A DNA stretch of 64,000 nucleotides from assembly GCA_018417955.1 (NCBI GenBank), contig JACTVC010000035.1, positions 372,001-436,000 of the forward strand. Reading direction: 5' to 3'. The notes under the pieces were generated by a model. The model worked only from the letters and a program-made list of their open reading frames with translations, had not been told where the DNA came from and made no database searches. Made by a program: the position numbers and the translations under genes. The number at the start of each line of letters is the position of its first letter. Positions within the stretch are counted from its first letter, which is position 1. Positions 22,801 through 34,198 of the stretch are shown here, in pieces. The stretch comes from Laccaria trichodermophora (Eukaryota; Basidiomycota; Agaricomycetes; Agaricales; Hydnangiaceae).

Positions 22801-22872
22801 TCCCTCAGCCTGTGATACAGCAAAGTAAACAGGTGTTGGGTTTGCAGTAAAATAAATGGGGCCGTAAAGAGC
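19850..22872 (-). CDS. RNase H-like plus reverse transcriptase polyprotein
   Basis: About 990 residues if a 50-nt intron-like piece (21618-21667) is removed, which joins FMTLLVDRR to LRQWMAAENVLPDSQNGFRE. The reverse transcriptase motifs are intact: SAKGIDGVSYD, LLVGILKPGRSALAPDNYRL, YVAFVDLVNAFPSTN (first catalytic Asp), GILAGDTASPGLFTFYLSDF and EEADDVALFVL (the A-D-D box). The C-terminus has a zinc knuckle, CRFCQDEVEDECHAMLYC (C-x2-C-x7-H-x4-C). In front of the RT lies a segment resembling RNase H (SGIGIYWGEERHVSLRV, HSLVIYTSSEYAIRTYCFWA, LQGWACEHSQVLRVATALLR), but the usual catalytic Asp of the D-S-[EQ]-Y motif is Ser and no D-G-S box is seen, so that domain is probably dead. No in-frame ATG is evident at the 5' end, which is open to 22872. 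Confidence 0.8.
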
Positions 22873-22999
22873 TTATGTACTAATATTTACGGGTCCAGTG
22901 CGAGGTATGAAAGGAGCAATAGAGTGATGTGCAGGAGGTATATCAATCTGGACAGAGAGAGAAATGCAAGGCGGGCCAAGAGTGTAGTCTATTTGAATA

Positions 23000-25900
23000 T
23001 CACCAGATAGATGAGAGATACCACCGAAGGCTCTGCAGGAAACCTAATGGTGGAAACTCTCGGAGTGGTTGAAGATGGCCTTGGTCGATGTCAACGGCCG
23101 ATGGGGGTGCAAAGTAGAAGCCAGATGTCAGCACAAGATAGCTGTCCTTTCATCAGTCATGAGATTGGGACAGGCTTAGTTGACTTACCTCAGAATAAGG
23201 ATACTTCCTCGATGGTAATTGCTCTTGGCTTCAATATATGTATATGTCATCAAAAACATGGAAAGGATGATAACAACAACGTCCCATCTCGGGAAGATCA
23301 ACCTGAGTTGGCGTGTCAGACAAGACATCTAGGGAAATGCATCCAAAAAATGCTCACGAGAAAGTTTTTGCCACTTCACCCATGCTTTCAGGGTTGTACC
23401 AAGCGGAGAAAGCAACCATTGCCGGAATTTGGAGGAGACAAACTTGGAGCGCGTATGCTGAGCCGATCTCCATGCTGTAATGTAAGTCAAGATTGTTAGA
23501 CAACGGACGGGTGAAGCGGACGTAAAGGCATACCTAAGTGCGATATTTCCGTTCAGAGCGAATGAGATTGCATTCATGAACTCTGTGGTGTTTGGGACAA
23601 GAGCAAATAGAGTAACGCCCAAGAATTTCTCGTCGATGCCAGAATCTTCCAAAATAACGTCGACGACGTCAACCAACAGTTCTGGACATAGGGTATAAGC
23701 ATCCATCCCTCCGAAAGTCAATCATACGTACCAGCAATTATAGCGTAAAGAAAAGTGCAAGCCAGCAAGACGCTGGCGCTTGTCGTGCGACTCCAGGAAG
23801 GCGCATCATGTCCCCCATGTCCTGCAGCGTCACTTTCAACCCCTGCAGAGGTTCGTATTCTACCTGGAGACTGTGCATGCGTTTGTTGGTGACGAAGAGC
23901 GCTAACGGTGGCAACCGCGACTGCACGGGTAAAGTCATCCGTAGTCATGGATCCTGGAAGACGAACATTTTCCAAGTCGGTGCTTTTCACAGCGTGATCA
24001 ACACTCTCCATCACAGGTAAGAAACCGGGTTGTTGAGAAACAGCATAGGAAACTCTTCTAGGCAGATTGGGTGATGCTGGCCCCCCAGGGCGACTTGAAT
24101 GTGGAGTTGAAGCAATTGGGATTGATTGCGAACCTTCGCGAGGTGCAGGTGTTTGTGTGCGTGATGGTGCATTGCTTCCCACATTTGTTACGTTACTTGC
24201 TTTCCGATGCAGAGAAGCAGGGAGCTGGCCGGCATTTTGACTTGGATTAGCAGGTTTGTGGTAGAGAGACATGCGTGTATGAGTAGGCAACTCCATTGGA
24301 TGCAAGAGTTGTTGAGGATTCTGCCAGATCTGGGAGGCATGCGTGCGGAGGGAGAACCAGAGACCAATAAGATATGACTAAAAAGTGAATAGTTGGTCAG
24401 CGAAAAGGACGAAGAGGCCCTTGTTGTACTCACAAAAAGGAGGATTGCAGCACAAAAATACATCAAGCTTTTGACCGTCGACTGGTAGAAGGGATCGTCC
24501 ACCGGGTCTGGATGCTTGTAATAACAATGGTCGCAAATCCATGGAGCATCCCCGGGTCCCCCAGGCAGAGAAGGACATCCGCTGCAGATCAATTGGAACT
24601 AAGATTCTAAGTGTCAAAATGACAAGATTTGTAGATAAGCGGGGAAACTCACATTGCCATATGTTTGATAGAATAATGTTGGAGCCAGCGCTCCTATGAT
24701 GGCCATTATCAACATCATGCTCGTGACACCAGCACTCTTGGCATTAAACTTCTGTTCCTTTCTACGCAGCGCACCACTACACATACTCATTCCAGGCATC
24801 AGCAAAACACCTGCAAGAAGACTGCCAACGATGGAACCTTCAACGAGATGACCTTTGCCCTGAGTGAGTGCAATGGCGTAGAGAATGATCTCAATAATTG
24901 AACCAAAGGTGGCATTTATGACCGCACCCATTCCGATTGATGATTGGGCTGATATAGATGCTACTGCCATTCCAATGAAGTATGAAAGGGGAATCACGCT
25001 TGTAAGACAGAGCAGGAATATAAGCCCTTGTGAAGCTATAGCGGCCAAGAAGGCTGGGACGTGCTTTTTTTCGTGTTCGAGACGTTCAACCATAGGCAGG
25101 AGGACAAACCCGTCAAAGATGACAAAGAAGACAATCGGAAGGAGGTTGACAAACAGAATGTTCACTCCACCTACAGTATACTTGTAGTACTGCAAGCCAA
25201 CTGCGCGGTAGGTACACAGTAAGACAGTTGATGTAGGAGACCCCGAGGGCGCTGCTTGTCCTGCAGAAAGCCTGGGGTGTTTAACCGAGAATTGGGTCGC
25301 AGGTACAGAGGCTGTTCCATCTGCTGCCTGTGTGGCAGCCGGGTCGTTTGGATCGGTGTGATTGGCAACCACGACAACAGGAGGAGCTGCGCAGAAACGG
25401 ATACTAGTGGGCCGTTCAAACATGTACTTGATCAGTGCCCAATTCAGCTTTGCCATAGGAATAGTGACTACCAGGGCCCAACATATGAGGCATACAAGAA
25501 GCATGAGGGGCGCGATGATGGAAAGGAAAGCGAGCCAAAAACAAAATTTCCCGAGGATGTCGCTGGCCTTGAGCTCAGATACACCGATTGCACTCACGGA
25601 AGAGGTTGTAGGCAAGAATGTTGCACCGTAAGACTTGCTAGGAAATTGAGATTGCAAAAGACGGAAACCCTCTCCAGTAGAGCTAGGCTCTGATCGCCAC
25701 GAGGAGGTCGGCGCGTGTTGCGCCGCGGCGTATGTGTCCGGCATAATGGTAGAATGCTGCGAGAGTGGCGGGTGCTGGACAGTGCTCGTCGGGGAAACCC
25801 CGTCTTGGGAGTTTGGTAAGGGGGGCGAAATGCCGCGGACAGTGTGATTACTACCACTCCAACGTCTGGAATGAAGACCCTCCTCCTCCGGTTCAACGTC

Positions 25901-26713
25901 CTCAGAACCAGAGTCATCCCCTTCAACATACTTTCCAAATGGCCATGCGAGATACCACCCCAGTCCAAAGACCAGAGATGCATACCGTTTCCCTCCTTGA
26001 GGTATCACGTATAACACTGCAGAGACGGAAAAACACGTAAGCCCCAGCCACCAACCGAAAGCGAGAACCCAAAACAAGTTTCCAGGAAGGAGATGTCGTT
26101 CGGCTTGGGCGGAAGGGACAGAGTGGAGGGCCTCGTCTGCGTGACGGGTAACCGAGCGAGTCTTCTTGTACAACGCGGGTTTCCAAATCGGAAGGCCGAA
26201 AGGATGTTGGACGTTGATGAGGGATTGGCGCTCCTTCAAGGTAATGGGGTCGTCTTCTCTACTAGTACCCTCGTCGTCGTCGTCGTCGTCGTCCTCCCCA
26301 TCACCGGTATCTTCCTCTGCCTCAACCGCAGTAGCTTTTCCACGGAGATGACGACGCTGTCGCCCAGCATTTGCGTCTTCATCCCCATCTGCATCTTCGT
26401 CTTCTTCACTCAACGCATCATCATCACGATACCCACGGTTGTTAGCCGAACTGCTAACGCTTGTGCTTCTCGCACCGCGTCTATTTGAATGAGCAGAGCT
26501 ATTCCGGATGAGAATGGGGGGAGGTTGATTCCATGAAGTCGGGGGAGAGGGCTGAAAGTAAGAAGTCCCTTGATTATGATGCAGGGGAGTATCTGTGGCA
26601 GACCACTGGGAACCACGGCTAACGGTTCTGTGTAAGTGACTGAAGGGCGTTGGGGTAGCAGACAAGATGAGGGAGTCGGTGTCGTCAGTAGCTGGGGAGG
26701 GGAAGTTGGACAT
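23000..26713 (-). CDS. VNX1: Vacuolar cation/H+ exchanger, VNX1-like (CaCA superfamily)
   Basis: A very long acidic N-terminus with a poly-Asp run ([18 protein letters not shown]) is followed by a membrane block ([20 protein letters not shown]) and then two Na/Ca-exchanger repeats. The first contains [20 protein letters not shown] and [19 protein letters not shown]; the second has [20 protein letters not shown]. Asn and Glu at the alpha-repeat positions are kept. Between the repeats is a large hydrophilic loop with two C-x2-C pairs (CSGCPS and WICDHCYY). The layout fits yeast Vnx1, a vacuolar monovalent cation/H+ antiporter, more than the short Vcx1 type. The C-terminus is restored by introns: [33 protein letters not shown], ending SSIW with TGA at 23000-23002. 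The first ATG is at 26713 ([13 protein letters not shown]). Confidence 0.9.
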
Positions 26714-26972
26714 TGGGGACAACGACGAGCTCGTTGGATGGCGCAATGGTTAGTGAATTTGGTCGTCGTCCAGCGCAAGTCACCGATTCGAACGCCAAGG
26801 GCGATTGAAGGGCGCACGGCATTAACCGAAGAATCTAAATATAATTCTGTACTGATAAAATTATCCTAAGTAGCCATAGCCCTTGTAACTTTGGGTATAT
26901 TGTGGTATACCTCTATCCTGATTGCGGTCCAAGTGGCCGACATACACCCTACACAAGTACAACACCATATCC

Positions 26973-28995
26973 CTACTTCCTCAAGAGCTTCTCGTGCAAC
27001 TGCGCCCCCTTCAGCTTTGCTCGCAAGTACTCCAAACGAGCCTCGTATCGAATGCTGACCTCCTCTCGACGCCGTCGAATGTCCTCCATTTCGTCGCCCT
27101 CGTCCTGTTCCAGTCTCAAGGTATCTGTGCCGGACATGGATTTATCCTCCTCAGGCATAATCGGAAGGTACCCTACACTACTCCTGGCGGCGAGGCTAAC
27201 ATTCGAACGGCTTGCTGACTGTAGATGCATCGTAGGCAAGACAGGCACAGGTGGAGGTTTTGCAGTTCTGCCACCCCTTTTTTCCATCGACGTGACGCTC
27301 GAAGATGAGTTCTCGCGACGCAACGAACTTGTTCTCGATTTTGAACCCATGGATAATAATTGATTGGAGATAGCCTTGGGTCGGCTAGCTTTGCGGATGG
27401 AATACACAGACCGCGACATGGAGGAAGGATCAAAGGAGGGGGAGGTACCTCCAGATGTACCCGATTGAACGGAAAGACCATCATTATCGAGAAGGTCAGT
27501 GCGAGACCTCCCATTCGAGCCCGTCCAATTTGACTCTCCATTGCTTCCTTTGCCCCATTCTGTTGACCTTAGAGTAGGACGAATGTGGTGTCGCTGGTTC
27601 TTTGTCAACGTTGTTAATTCAAGCCCACTAAAGGCATCCATAAGCCGCTTTGCTTCAGCTTCGACAGCCATTATCTCGTCCTTTATTTCTTGGGAAGTCT
27701 TGAGATTATCTTCGTCGAACACGTTATAAATATTTCTTGAAATATTAGGCTCCTGCCCTATGATCCGTCCAGGGAAGGAAGAAGGTGGAGTGGCCATTCG
27801 TCTGATGCTTGCAGCCGTAGACCGCAAGGTGGGAGAAAAATGGGATGTGTCTGAGTGGCCTTGACTCGAGCTGGCGTGTCCTCCTCTGCGTGAAGATATA
27901 GAGATGGTGTCAACTTGAGCGCGCGAGGTGTTTGTTCGCACAGAGGAAACGCTCCCTTTCCTTGAGAGAACGCGCGGTAGCTTGAACATATTGGAGGCAG
28001 TGGATGTGGCTGACCATACACTAGAAGTGTCGCTAATTTCTTTCGTACCAGACGACGCTGTTCTACCTGTAGCGCGACGAAAGAGATCAGCCACTCCAGA
28101 TGCCATGGAATTCCTTGAATGGATCGAAGTCGGTCGTGGAACGGCTATGTGAAAATTTGATAGAGGACGAGACGGAACTGCAGAAGCTGAGTCGTCAGTG
28201 GTTGCTTTCCATGCATATTGTATGTCGTACCCTGTCCATCCGGTGAAGCCCCGGTCTTGTTGGGTCGGGGGCGAGCAGCTGGAACGACTGGGTTTTCTGT
28301 TGGGACGGCGGTGCTAGTCGCGAACCTCTCGAATAAATTTTGACGCAACAAGCGATATTCATCGTCGCTGAAGCAGACGTTCATTCCGCGCACTCCAAGG
28401 AAGTCATAACCACGTACTTTAACAGACCCTCTGAATTCGCAACGGCCAGCTCGTTGAGTCGCTCTGCCAACGTAACCCTGCATTATTGGTGGTGTACTAA
28501 GAACAAGGCTGATTGAAAGGCACTGTTGAATAACATACGTAACTGTATCTGTCGTTTTTCGAGGAACGGCGGTCGTAGCTTTGAGATGGGCGTCATCTCG
28601 GACTCGGGTCGTGGTGATGGGGGAAGACAGCGGTGACGGCTTCTTCTTTGAGGGGGTTGACGGCAGGGAGAGATCATTTTGGTTACGTAGCACGCTAGGA
28701 CCCGCTGACCTGTTTGAAGTACTGGTTCGTGGAGCGGAGGGGGAGGCGTTAGTCGCAGGGGTCTGAGCCACGGAGGCGTCAGGTGAAAGATATGTCGGTG
28801 GTTCTTCTTCGCGTTCTTTACCCTTCCGACCGTACTAGAGACGCGAAACATGAATATGTGACAGCGAAGCGCATAAAATGAAAACGGGCGTACGAATCTT
28901 GAACGAATGACATGAACGACAGACTTGTCACCTGTACCGCCGGTGGTTGCAATGTTTTCGTTGTCTTCGGCTTTCCTGGACGAAAAAAAACCCAT
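26973..28995 (-). CDS. Hypothetical Ser-rich protein with C-terminal coiled coil
   Basis: Five exons join in frame. Exon 1 starts MGFFSSRKAEDNENIATTGG at 28995, then YGRKGKEREEEPPTYLSPDA, then the segment VTLAERLNELAVANSEGLLN with DDEYRLLRQNLFERFATSTA, and finally a 370-residue exon rich in Ser, Arg and Thr. The end is a charged coiled coil (RRRREEVSIRYEARLEYLRA, ending LLRK). The short helical block LAERLNELAVANSEGLL looks like the best-conserved part. The C-terminal exon begins PRPTSIHSRNSMASGVADLF. It is probably a cytosolic scaffold or phosphorylated protein typical of basidiomycetes; I cannot assign a function. Exon joins at all four introns keep frame, which supports a single gene. Confidence 0.75.
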
Positions 28996-29308
28996 GTCTT
29001 CATAACGCTGGTCACCGTTTCGTATAGCCGCGTGATTGAGCGGGGTGAAGATAAAGCTTCGCGGGCTATTCAAATAAGAGTGCTAGCAACGACTCTGCTC
29101 AAAGGGTCCAGTATAGACGCAACACGAGGCAATATGGTATCATCACTTTTTCAATGATCGTCGCCACCAAAAAACATCTAAATCATGATTCCGTTTTCTA
29201 CATACCTCGGTTCCACTCATCTTCGTGATGAACGCGGATGAACGCTCAACTACACTCTATGAAACTCAAACCTTAACTTACAGTTTTCTCCTTGAGTTAG
29301 CGAGCCTC
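28996..29308. other. Intergenic stretch
   Basis: About 310 bp between the Chl1 stop and the start of the hypothetical gene, both on the minus strand. It holds the promoter of the latter and the terminator region of Chl1. I see no specific motif. Confidence 0.5.
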
Positions 29309-32300
29309 TCATTGCATGCTAGGGTCCCTTTTACCCTTGAAAAAGGATCCCATCTCCTTTACAGTCGGTCCGAATCCATCCCTGACAATGAGCCCACTCC
29401 CAATCCACTTGGGCAGCTTGTTTCGAATGGAGGTAGTCGCGTACCTCCGGTCCAGAAGGAGCAGTGATGCCCAATCGCCCTTATGACGCACTGCTCGACC
29501 TGTGTCCCAATGTCAGTTGGTGGACTGCAACCTTGAGGGAGTGGATTCCTACTCACCAATACTTTGATTGACTGCATTCATGCACATATTCTCATACAAC
29601 TCGGCTGCAGCATCCTTCTGCCCCTTTTCCTTCTTTGCGGCTCCCCGTTTCTCCTCCAGCCTTTTCACGTACTTCATGCGCTCTCGTAACTCAGGTGATG
29701 CAAGATTCGCAAAAGGAAGTCCGACGATGACGAGGGCACGCGCAAGGTCATCGGCAAAGTTCAAACCTTCGGAAAGCTTGGCTCCAATTACAGCGAAAAG
29801 GAGTGCTCCTCCTTTCTTCCCTGTTGGCCTTGGGGTCTGGTAGCCTGTTTAATGGCCGCCAGCATGTGGTCAATGGGACGGACATACTGTTATGGATTTT
29901 GCATACTCTTGAAGCACTTTCTCAACATCCACCGATTCTTCTGGCTCAAAGAAGGTCTGAAAATCATCAGGCTCCAGGGTTATTCGTCAAAAGCTCAACC
30001 TACGGTTTTCTTTGAACCAAGCTTTTCCAGCATTCCACTCTTTGTCCACGCTGCTTTAACCACATTTAAAAAGTGATAGGATGGGAAGAATACAATCATG
30101 CCAGCTGGCACGAGGCTTGCAAAATTGAATAGGATTTGACCGAGTTCAGATATCTATGAATCGTGTCATCAATTATCTCGATCTCTCGTCGGCCCACTCA
30201 CAACAGCAGGATCACCTTGTTGAGCAGCTTTAAATTCGAGATCTCCTCCACGGGGTCCCTTGCAAACCACTAAAGCCTGCAGGTTTGTTGCTGGAATAAT
30301 ATGCCCACAAGAAAAACTTGTTACCCTGGTAGGAGGCAGGTGCGAAAAGAGTTGGTTGACAACATCTGAAATCTACTCGTCGATGTAAGCGAAATCCCAA
30401 ACAGAGCATTCCAGCGTACGGGGGACATTGTTCCGCCAGCAAGGATCACAGCTCGAGCTTCATCCACAACTTCTGTGAAAGTTGGAGAAGGGTTGAGAAG
30501 TTGGTATTGTAGGTCAACTGTGTTTTCCCCATTGAGCCCAGGTGTAAGAGTAAATGTCACCCGCCCATCTATAGAACGCCATCAGTCACTGGTGTCTGAG
30601 CAGGGAACGATAGTATTATGCACCGTCATTTGTTCTGGTAAGCGAGACCATAAAGTCTTCCACTGCATGAAGCGGTGGGATCGCACCCTTGCTGTTCCGC
30701 TTGCGAGTGGAATCTGTATAAATATTAAAAAGAGTTGGTCAGGCTGCTCAGTGAGAACTTACCAGCCTCCTTCTCGGCTTGTTTATCAGAGTATCCGGCA
30801 ATCTTCCGAGCGACCTACAGGCGGCCGTCGTTGAACACCTACGTTTCTCCAGGATTCCGATAACTCAGTGCACCTTACTTCGCTTCAAATAACCCTCGAT
30901 CTCCAGCAAGTTCATGCCCGCAACTTTCTTTCCCATCCTTTCCATTAGTTCAGCCACCGTCATCACCTCCGTCTTTTCTGAAGGTCCTTTTCCTCCTTCC
31001 CTTTCTCTGGTGTCCTTCCATTCCAAGACGTATTTCTTCAACGCATCCAGGAATACAACAAGTCGTTTAAGATGAAGCATGTTCACGGCAGAAAGTCGAG
31101 TGCGGAATCGGGACACGTATGAGCACACTTGTATCAGGGACGTGGCAATTATCGAGTAGGGGAGACGGGTGGCGGAGAGAGATAGAAGGGTGGGTATCAA
31201 GTCTACCGTCAAAGAAAACACTAAATCGGTAAATGGTCAAATTGGTCAACGTGAATCTCGTACTGTGCGCTTCGTCGATGATGACAATTTGATCTTTCAG
31301 ATCAATACCCAAAGCTTCCCGAGCTGATTTTTGCAAAAGAAGGTTATATGGTAATGTCACAAGCTATTCGTGTTGAACAAGATTAACAGACTTGTGTCAA
31401 AACGGAAGCGATTCCGCACCTCTGCTTGAGGAATGGCTCGCCTGGATCCAAAATATGGACATATGTGAGCGTATCTTCCAGCAGTTGCAAGATCTTCTAT
31501 GTCTTTCGGATATGCCTAGAATAAAGGGCGTAAGTGGTGCCGAGTCTACAGAAAGCAAGCGCACCAATATTTGATCCCGAAAGTCGAGCATCTTGACGTC
31601 CTCTTCGATGCGAGGGAGGTATTGACAGCGCTTCTCAGCTTTCTCTGGGGACGGCGAGTTAGCAAAATGGCATTGAGTTGTGTCAAACTCCCTCGCCTCC
31701 AAGTAGTTCTCGACATGACTCGTCCAAATCACGACTTTTGGCTCGGAGCTCATCATTAATGCACAATTGTTTCCTAGAACCAAGAGAAACCGTTCGTGTA
31801 GATGGTGGTGGGGTGGATTCTTGAACATGTTCTTCATCATCAGGGGGCCGCTTTTGTGGTACGTGACAATGGGATGACTCTAAGTGGTGGTTCTGAGCTG
31901 ATGATAGAGGATGCCGGAGTTTGAGTCGACTGAGCTCGGGAAGAACTTGCGCAAGTTGGGAATGTGTCCGGGATGCGTAATATATTTTGGTGCACGTAGC
32001 CTCTTCGTCGTCATTCAAATGACCAGGACGGCGGACGCGGTCGACTCTACGGGTCCAAAAATTAGAGCATGTATCCATGACAGTCCCCAAATCAGACTCA
32101 ACTTGTCCATTAGAGCGCGAAGAGCTGCTGATACGTTGATTTCCCCATCCGCTGAGGTTTGGGCTTGGTCTGTTTCTGGAAGAAACTGATCATCGTCCTC
32201 CGGACCTTCATCCAGTTTTGAGTTGTGAAAGTGTTTCTAACCAGGATTCCACTCAGAAAGTGTCAGAGAGGTTGAATAATACCACTGCGTACAGCCTTCT

Positions 32301-32799
32301 TCACCACTCGCGCTTTAGCCATCCGTCTCATTGCCTCTTCTCTCCGCCTTGCCTCGGCCAAACGTTCCTCGTAATCACGCTCATCAGCCTCCAGATCGCG
32401 TCGCATTCGTTCCATCGTCTGTTCTATGACCCAACCTTTCGCTAACAAAACATAGAATGAATATAACAATCAGCAGAAGACTGGGAATACATGAACCTAC
32501 CACCCGACTCATCGTCCGCTGCTGCTTTCAACTTTCCCCTTCGCGCGCGTTCCTTTTCGTCTGAAAGCCAAGTAAGGGCCGCACAAAGCAGAGATAGTGT
32601 TTTTCCCTGACTCCAATGAGCTATCCGAGTCAAAAGAATGAGATGAAAGAATCACCGTTCCTGTTGGGCTTTCAACGATGGTAACAGCCTTCTGCTCTAT
32701 TGAGGTATAGAGATGGCGCATAAGATCGACCTGTATGGAGTACGGTGGATCATAAGGGAACGCGGGGAACGCGTCAGGAGTATCTAGTTGAAGAGACAT
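29309..32799 (-). CDS. CHL1: Iron-sulfur DNA helicase Chl1 (DDX11 family)
   Basis: The product starts MSLQLDTPDAFPAFPYDPPY followed by QVDLMRHLYTSIEQ and a Walker A split by an intron (VESPTGTGKTLSLLCAAL). Motif Ia is IYYASRTHSQLAQVLPELSR. The Fe-S cysteines are visible (QLCINDEL, ESCREL, KRCQYLP and a fourth in ICPYFGS-type sequence). The DEAH box (VIIDEAHN) spans another intron. Later motifs include VILAGGTMSPISD, LEFKAAQQGDP, IVFFPSYHFLN, GALLFAVIGAKLSEGLNFAD and MNAVNQSIGRAVRHKGDWA. Chl1/DDX11 helicases act in sister-chromatid cohesion and replication-fork repair. At the intron near 29835-29895 the acceptor CTACCAG, not the upstream AAACAG, keeps the frame into TPRPTGKKGGALLF. The gene appears intact. 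Confidence 0.92.
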
Positions 32800-33230
32800 G
32801 CTACTGGGACACGCTTCAACGCGTCAAAAGGAAGATTGGCGTTGATCACGTGTCAAAGTTAAATTGAAGCTGCAATTGGGTCGTCAAATTCATAAGGCCT
32901 TGAAAAAACATACGGCACGCCTATAACCTTGATCGGAAAATTACAAGACCTATTGTATGCTGCGGCTGCGGGTATCAAGCTAATATCACCCTTGAAGCTT
33001 CACATCATGGAACAAACACCAGCCACGGACCACCAGGCTTCTGCAGCATCAGTTTCGCCCCCCACCGACAAGCGCCATGCCATCCTGTTAATCGAACGCT
33101 GAGCGGACATGATGCAAAGGAGGCAGGTTTTCGAATTCTAAAACCACTCGAGTGTATCTTGGTCCATTTCATCTTGCTCCACTTGTTATATTCCGTACAT
33201 TCCATCCATTCCTTGTTTGTGTGCAAGCAC
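32800..33230. other. Intergenic stretch
   Basis: About 430 bp between the Ypd1 stop and the Chl1 start, containing the Chl1 promoter. Open frames here are short and unrelated to known families. Confidence 0.5.
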
Positions 33231-33974
33231 TCATGTCTCGTCTGGGTGATCATCGTACCACTTCTTCAGCCATTTTTCTGACGCCGAATATTCCTTCTTA
33301 ACCTGCCCAAGCAGCCTCTCGATCTTACCAAGTGCGTCTTTCGCGGAAAGATCCTTGTCGGCATCTTCGTCTCGAAGCTGGCCGTAATGTTGAATCTTCT
33401 CGCATGAATCTTGCACCTTTGAGACACCAAGCGCTGCCGATGAGCCCTTCAAGAAATGGCCAAGGGACGAGAGCGTCGCCAAGTCCTTGGCTTGCCTGGG
33501 TATGCCATCAGTGAGTCACTTGAGATTCATATAGATGACATCACGTACAGTGCATCGTCCAAGTTCTTGAATGTTTCCTCTGCTTGGGAGAAGTAAGCCC
33601 AAGCCATCCCGCGTGAAAAATCGTGATTTCCATCCTCGTCCAGATCGAGTATCTGAGTAAAAGTTTCCATATCTATCTCTGCCTCTGGAATGTCATTCTC
33701 CTGGGCAGAAAGCGTCAAGGACGGAAATAAGCAGTGTAACTTTGCGCCTTGCCTCTTCTTTTGCAGAAATTGGGGGGGCATCTGACGGTGGTGTAGTTGG
33801 TCTTGGAGGAGATGCGGGAGGATTGGTATCTAAAGGTGGCGACTTTGGGGACGTTGGTGAAATATTTGGCTTTGGTGGGGAGCTAGATGGAGTTGGGGGG
33901 GGACTGATGGGCTTCTGTGTCGGACGTGGAGTTGAAGGTGAAGGTGAATGATGAAGGAGAGGCTTGGTGGACAT
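33231..33974 (-). CDS. YPD1: Histidine phosphotransfer protein Ypd1
   Basis: The C-terminal half is an HPt four-helix bundle: IDMETFTQILDLDED, FSRGMAWAYFSQAEETFKNL, DLATLSSLGHFLKGSSAALG (active-site His in H-F-L-K-G-S-S) and KVQDSCEKIQHYG, then a last helix (EKWLKKWYDDHPDET). Ypd1 relays phosphate from hybrid histidine kinases to Ssk1/Skn7-type response regulators in osmotic and oxidative stress signalling. The N-terminal extension of about 75 residues is extremely Pro/Ser-rich (SPPPTPSSSPPKPNISPTSP), unusual for the compact yeast Ypd1. Introns separate the extension from the bundle (ARRK to ENDIPEAEID) and split the bundle before the active site. The start at 33974 (MSTKPLLHHSP) was preferred over 34004. 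Confidence 0.9.
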
Positions 33975-34198
33975 TGACAGTGAGCGGGATGTGTGCAGCA
34001 GCAATGAGATGGTATTGTACAGCAGCCACTGAAGCTATGTACTCTTGTTCTTTCGGAGCGATTCAATGGCGATTCGTCTGATCACTCCAACTGATTATCA
34101 AAATTGGCTTCTTCGTCACACCCGTGACATCCATCTCAATGACATCATCACTAATGACATTGAATGACAGCACGTGGCTAGACCCCAGCTAGACCTCC

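Larger units (their letters stand above)
19501..22876 (-). mobile_element. Non-LTR (LINE-like) retroelement
   Basis: Minus-strand element between the 3' ends of DDB1 and the VNX1-like gene. It has a single large coding region (19850-22872), a 3' flank of about 320 bp and a short tandem tail of four CCTCTA units (19501-19524). No LTRs are seen. Tandem-repeat tails in place of poly(A) are known in several LINE clades. The 5' side stops about 120 bp before the VNX1-like stop codon, and no endonuclease domain is present, so the copy is probably 5' truncated. Confidence 0.8.

Noticed and set aside
26265..26300. GTC/CGT trinucleotide run as a regulatory microsatellite
   Set aside because: It encodes the poly-Asp part of the VNX1-like N-terminus, so coding explains it.
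26720..26800. A-box-like TGGCGCAATGGTTAG and B-box-like GATTCGAAC near the VNX1-like start
   Set aside because: The acceptor arms do not pair and the T-loop lacks the G53-C61 pair, so no tRNA fold.
29820..29900. Apparent frameshift in the Chl1 gene
   Set aside because: Using the acceptor CTACCAG for the intron starting GTATGT restores the frame completely (SIT to TPRPTGKKGG).
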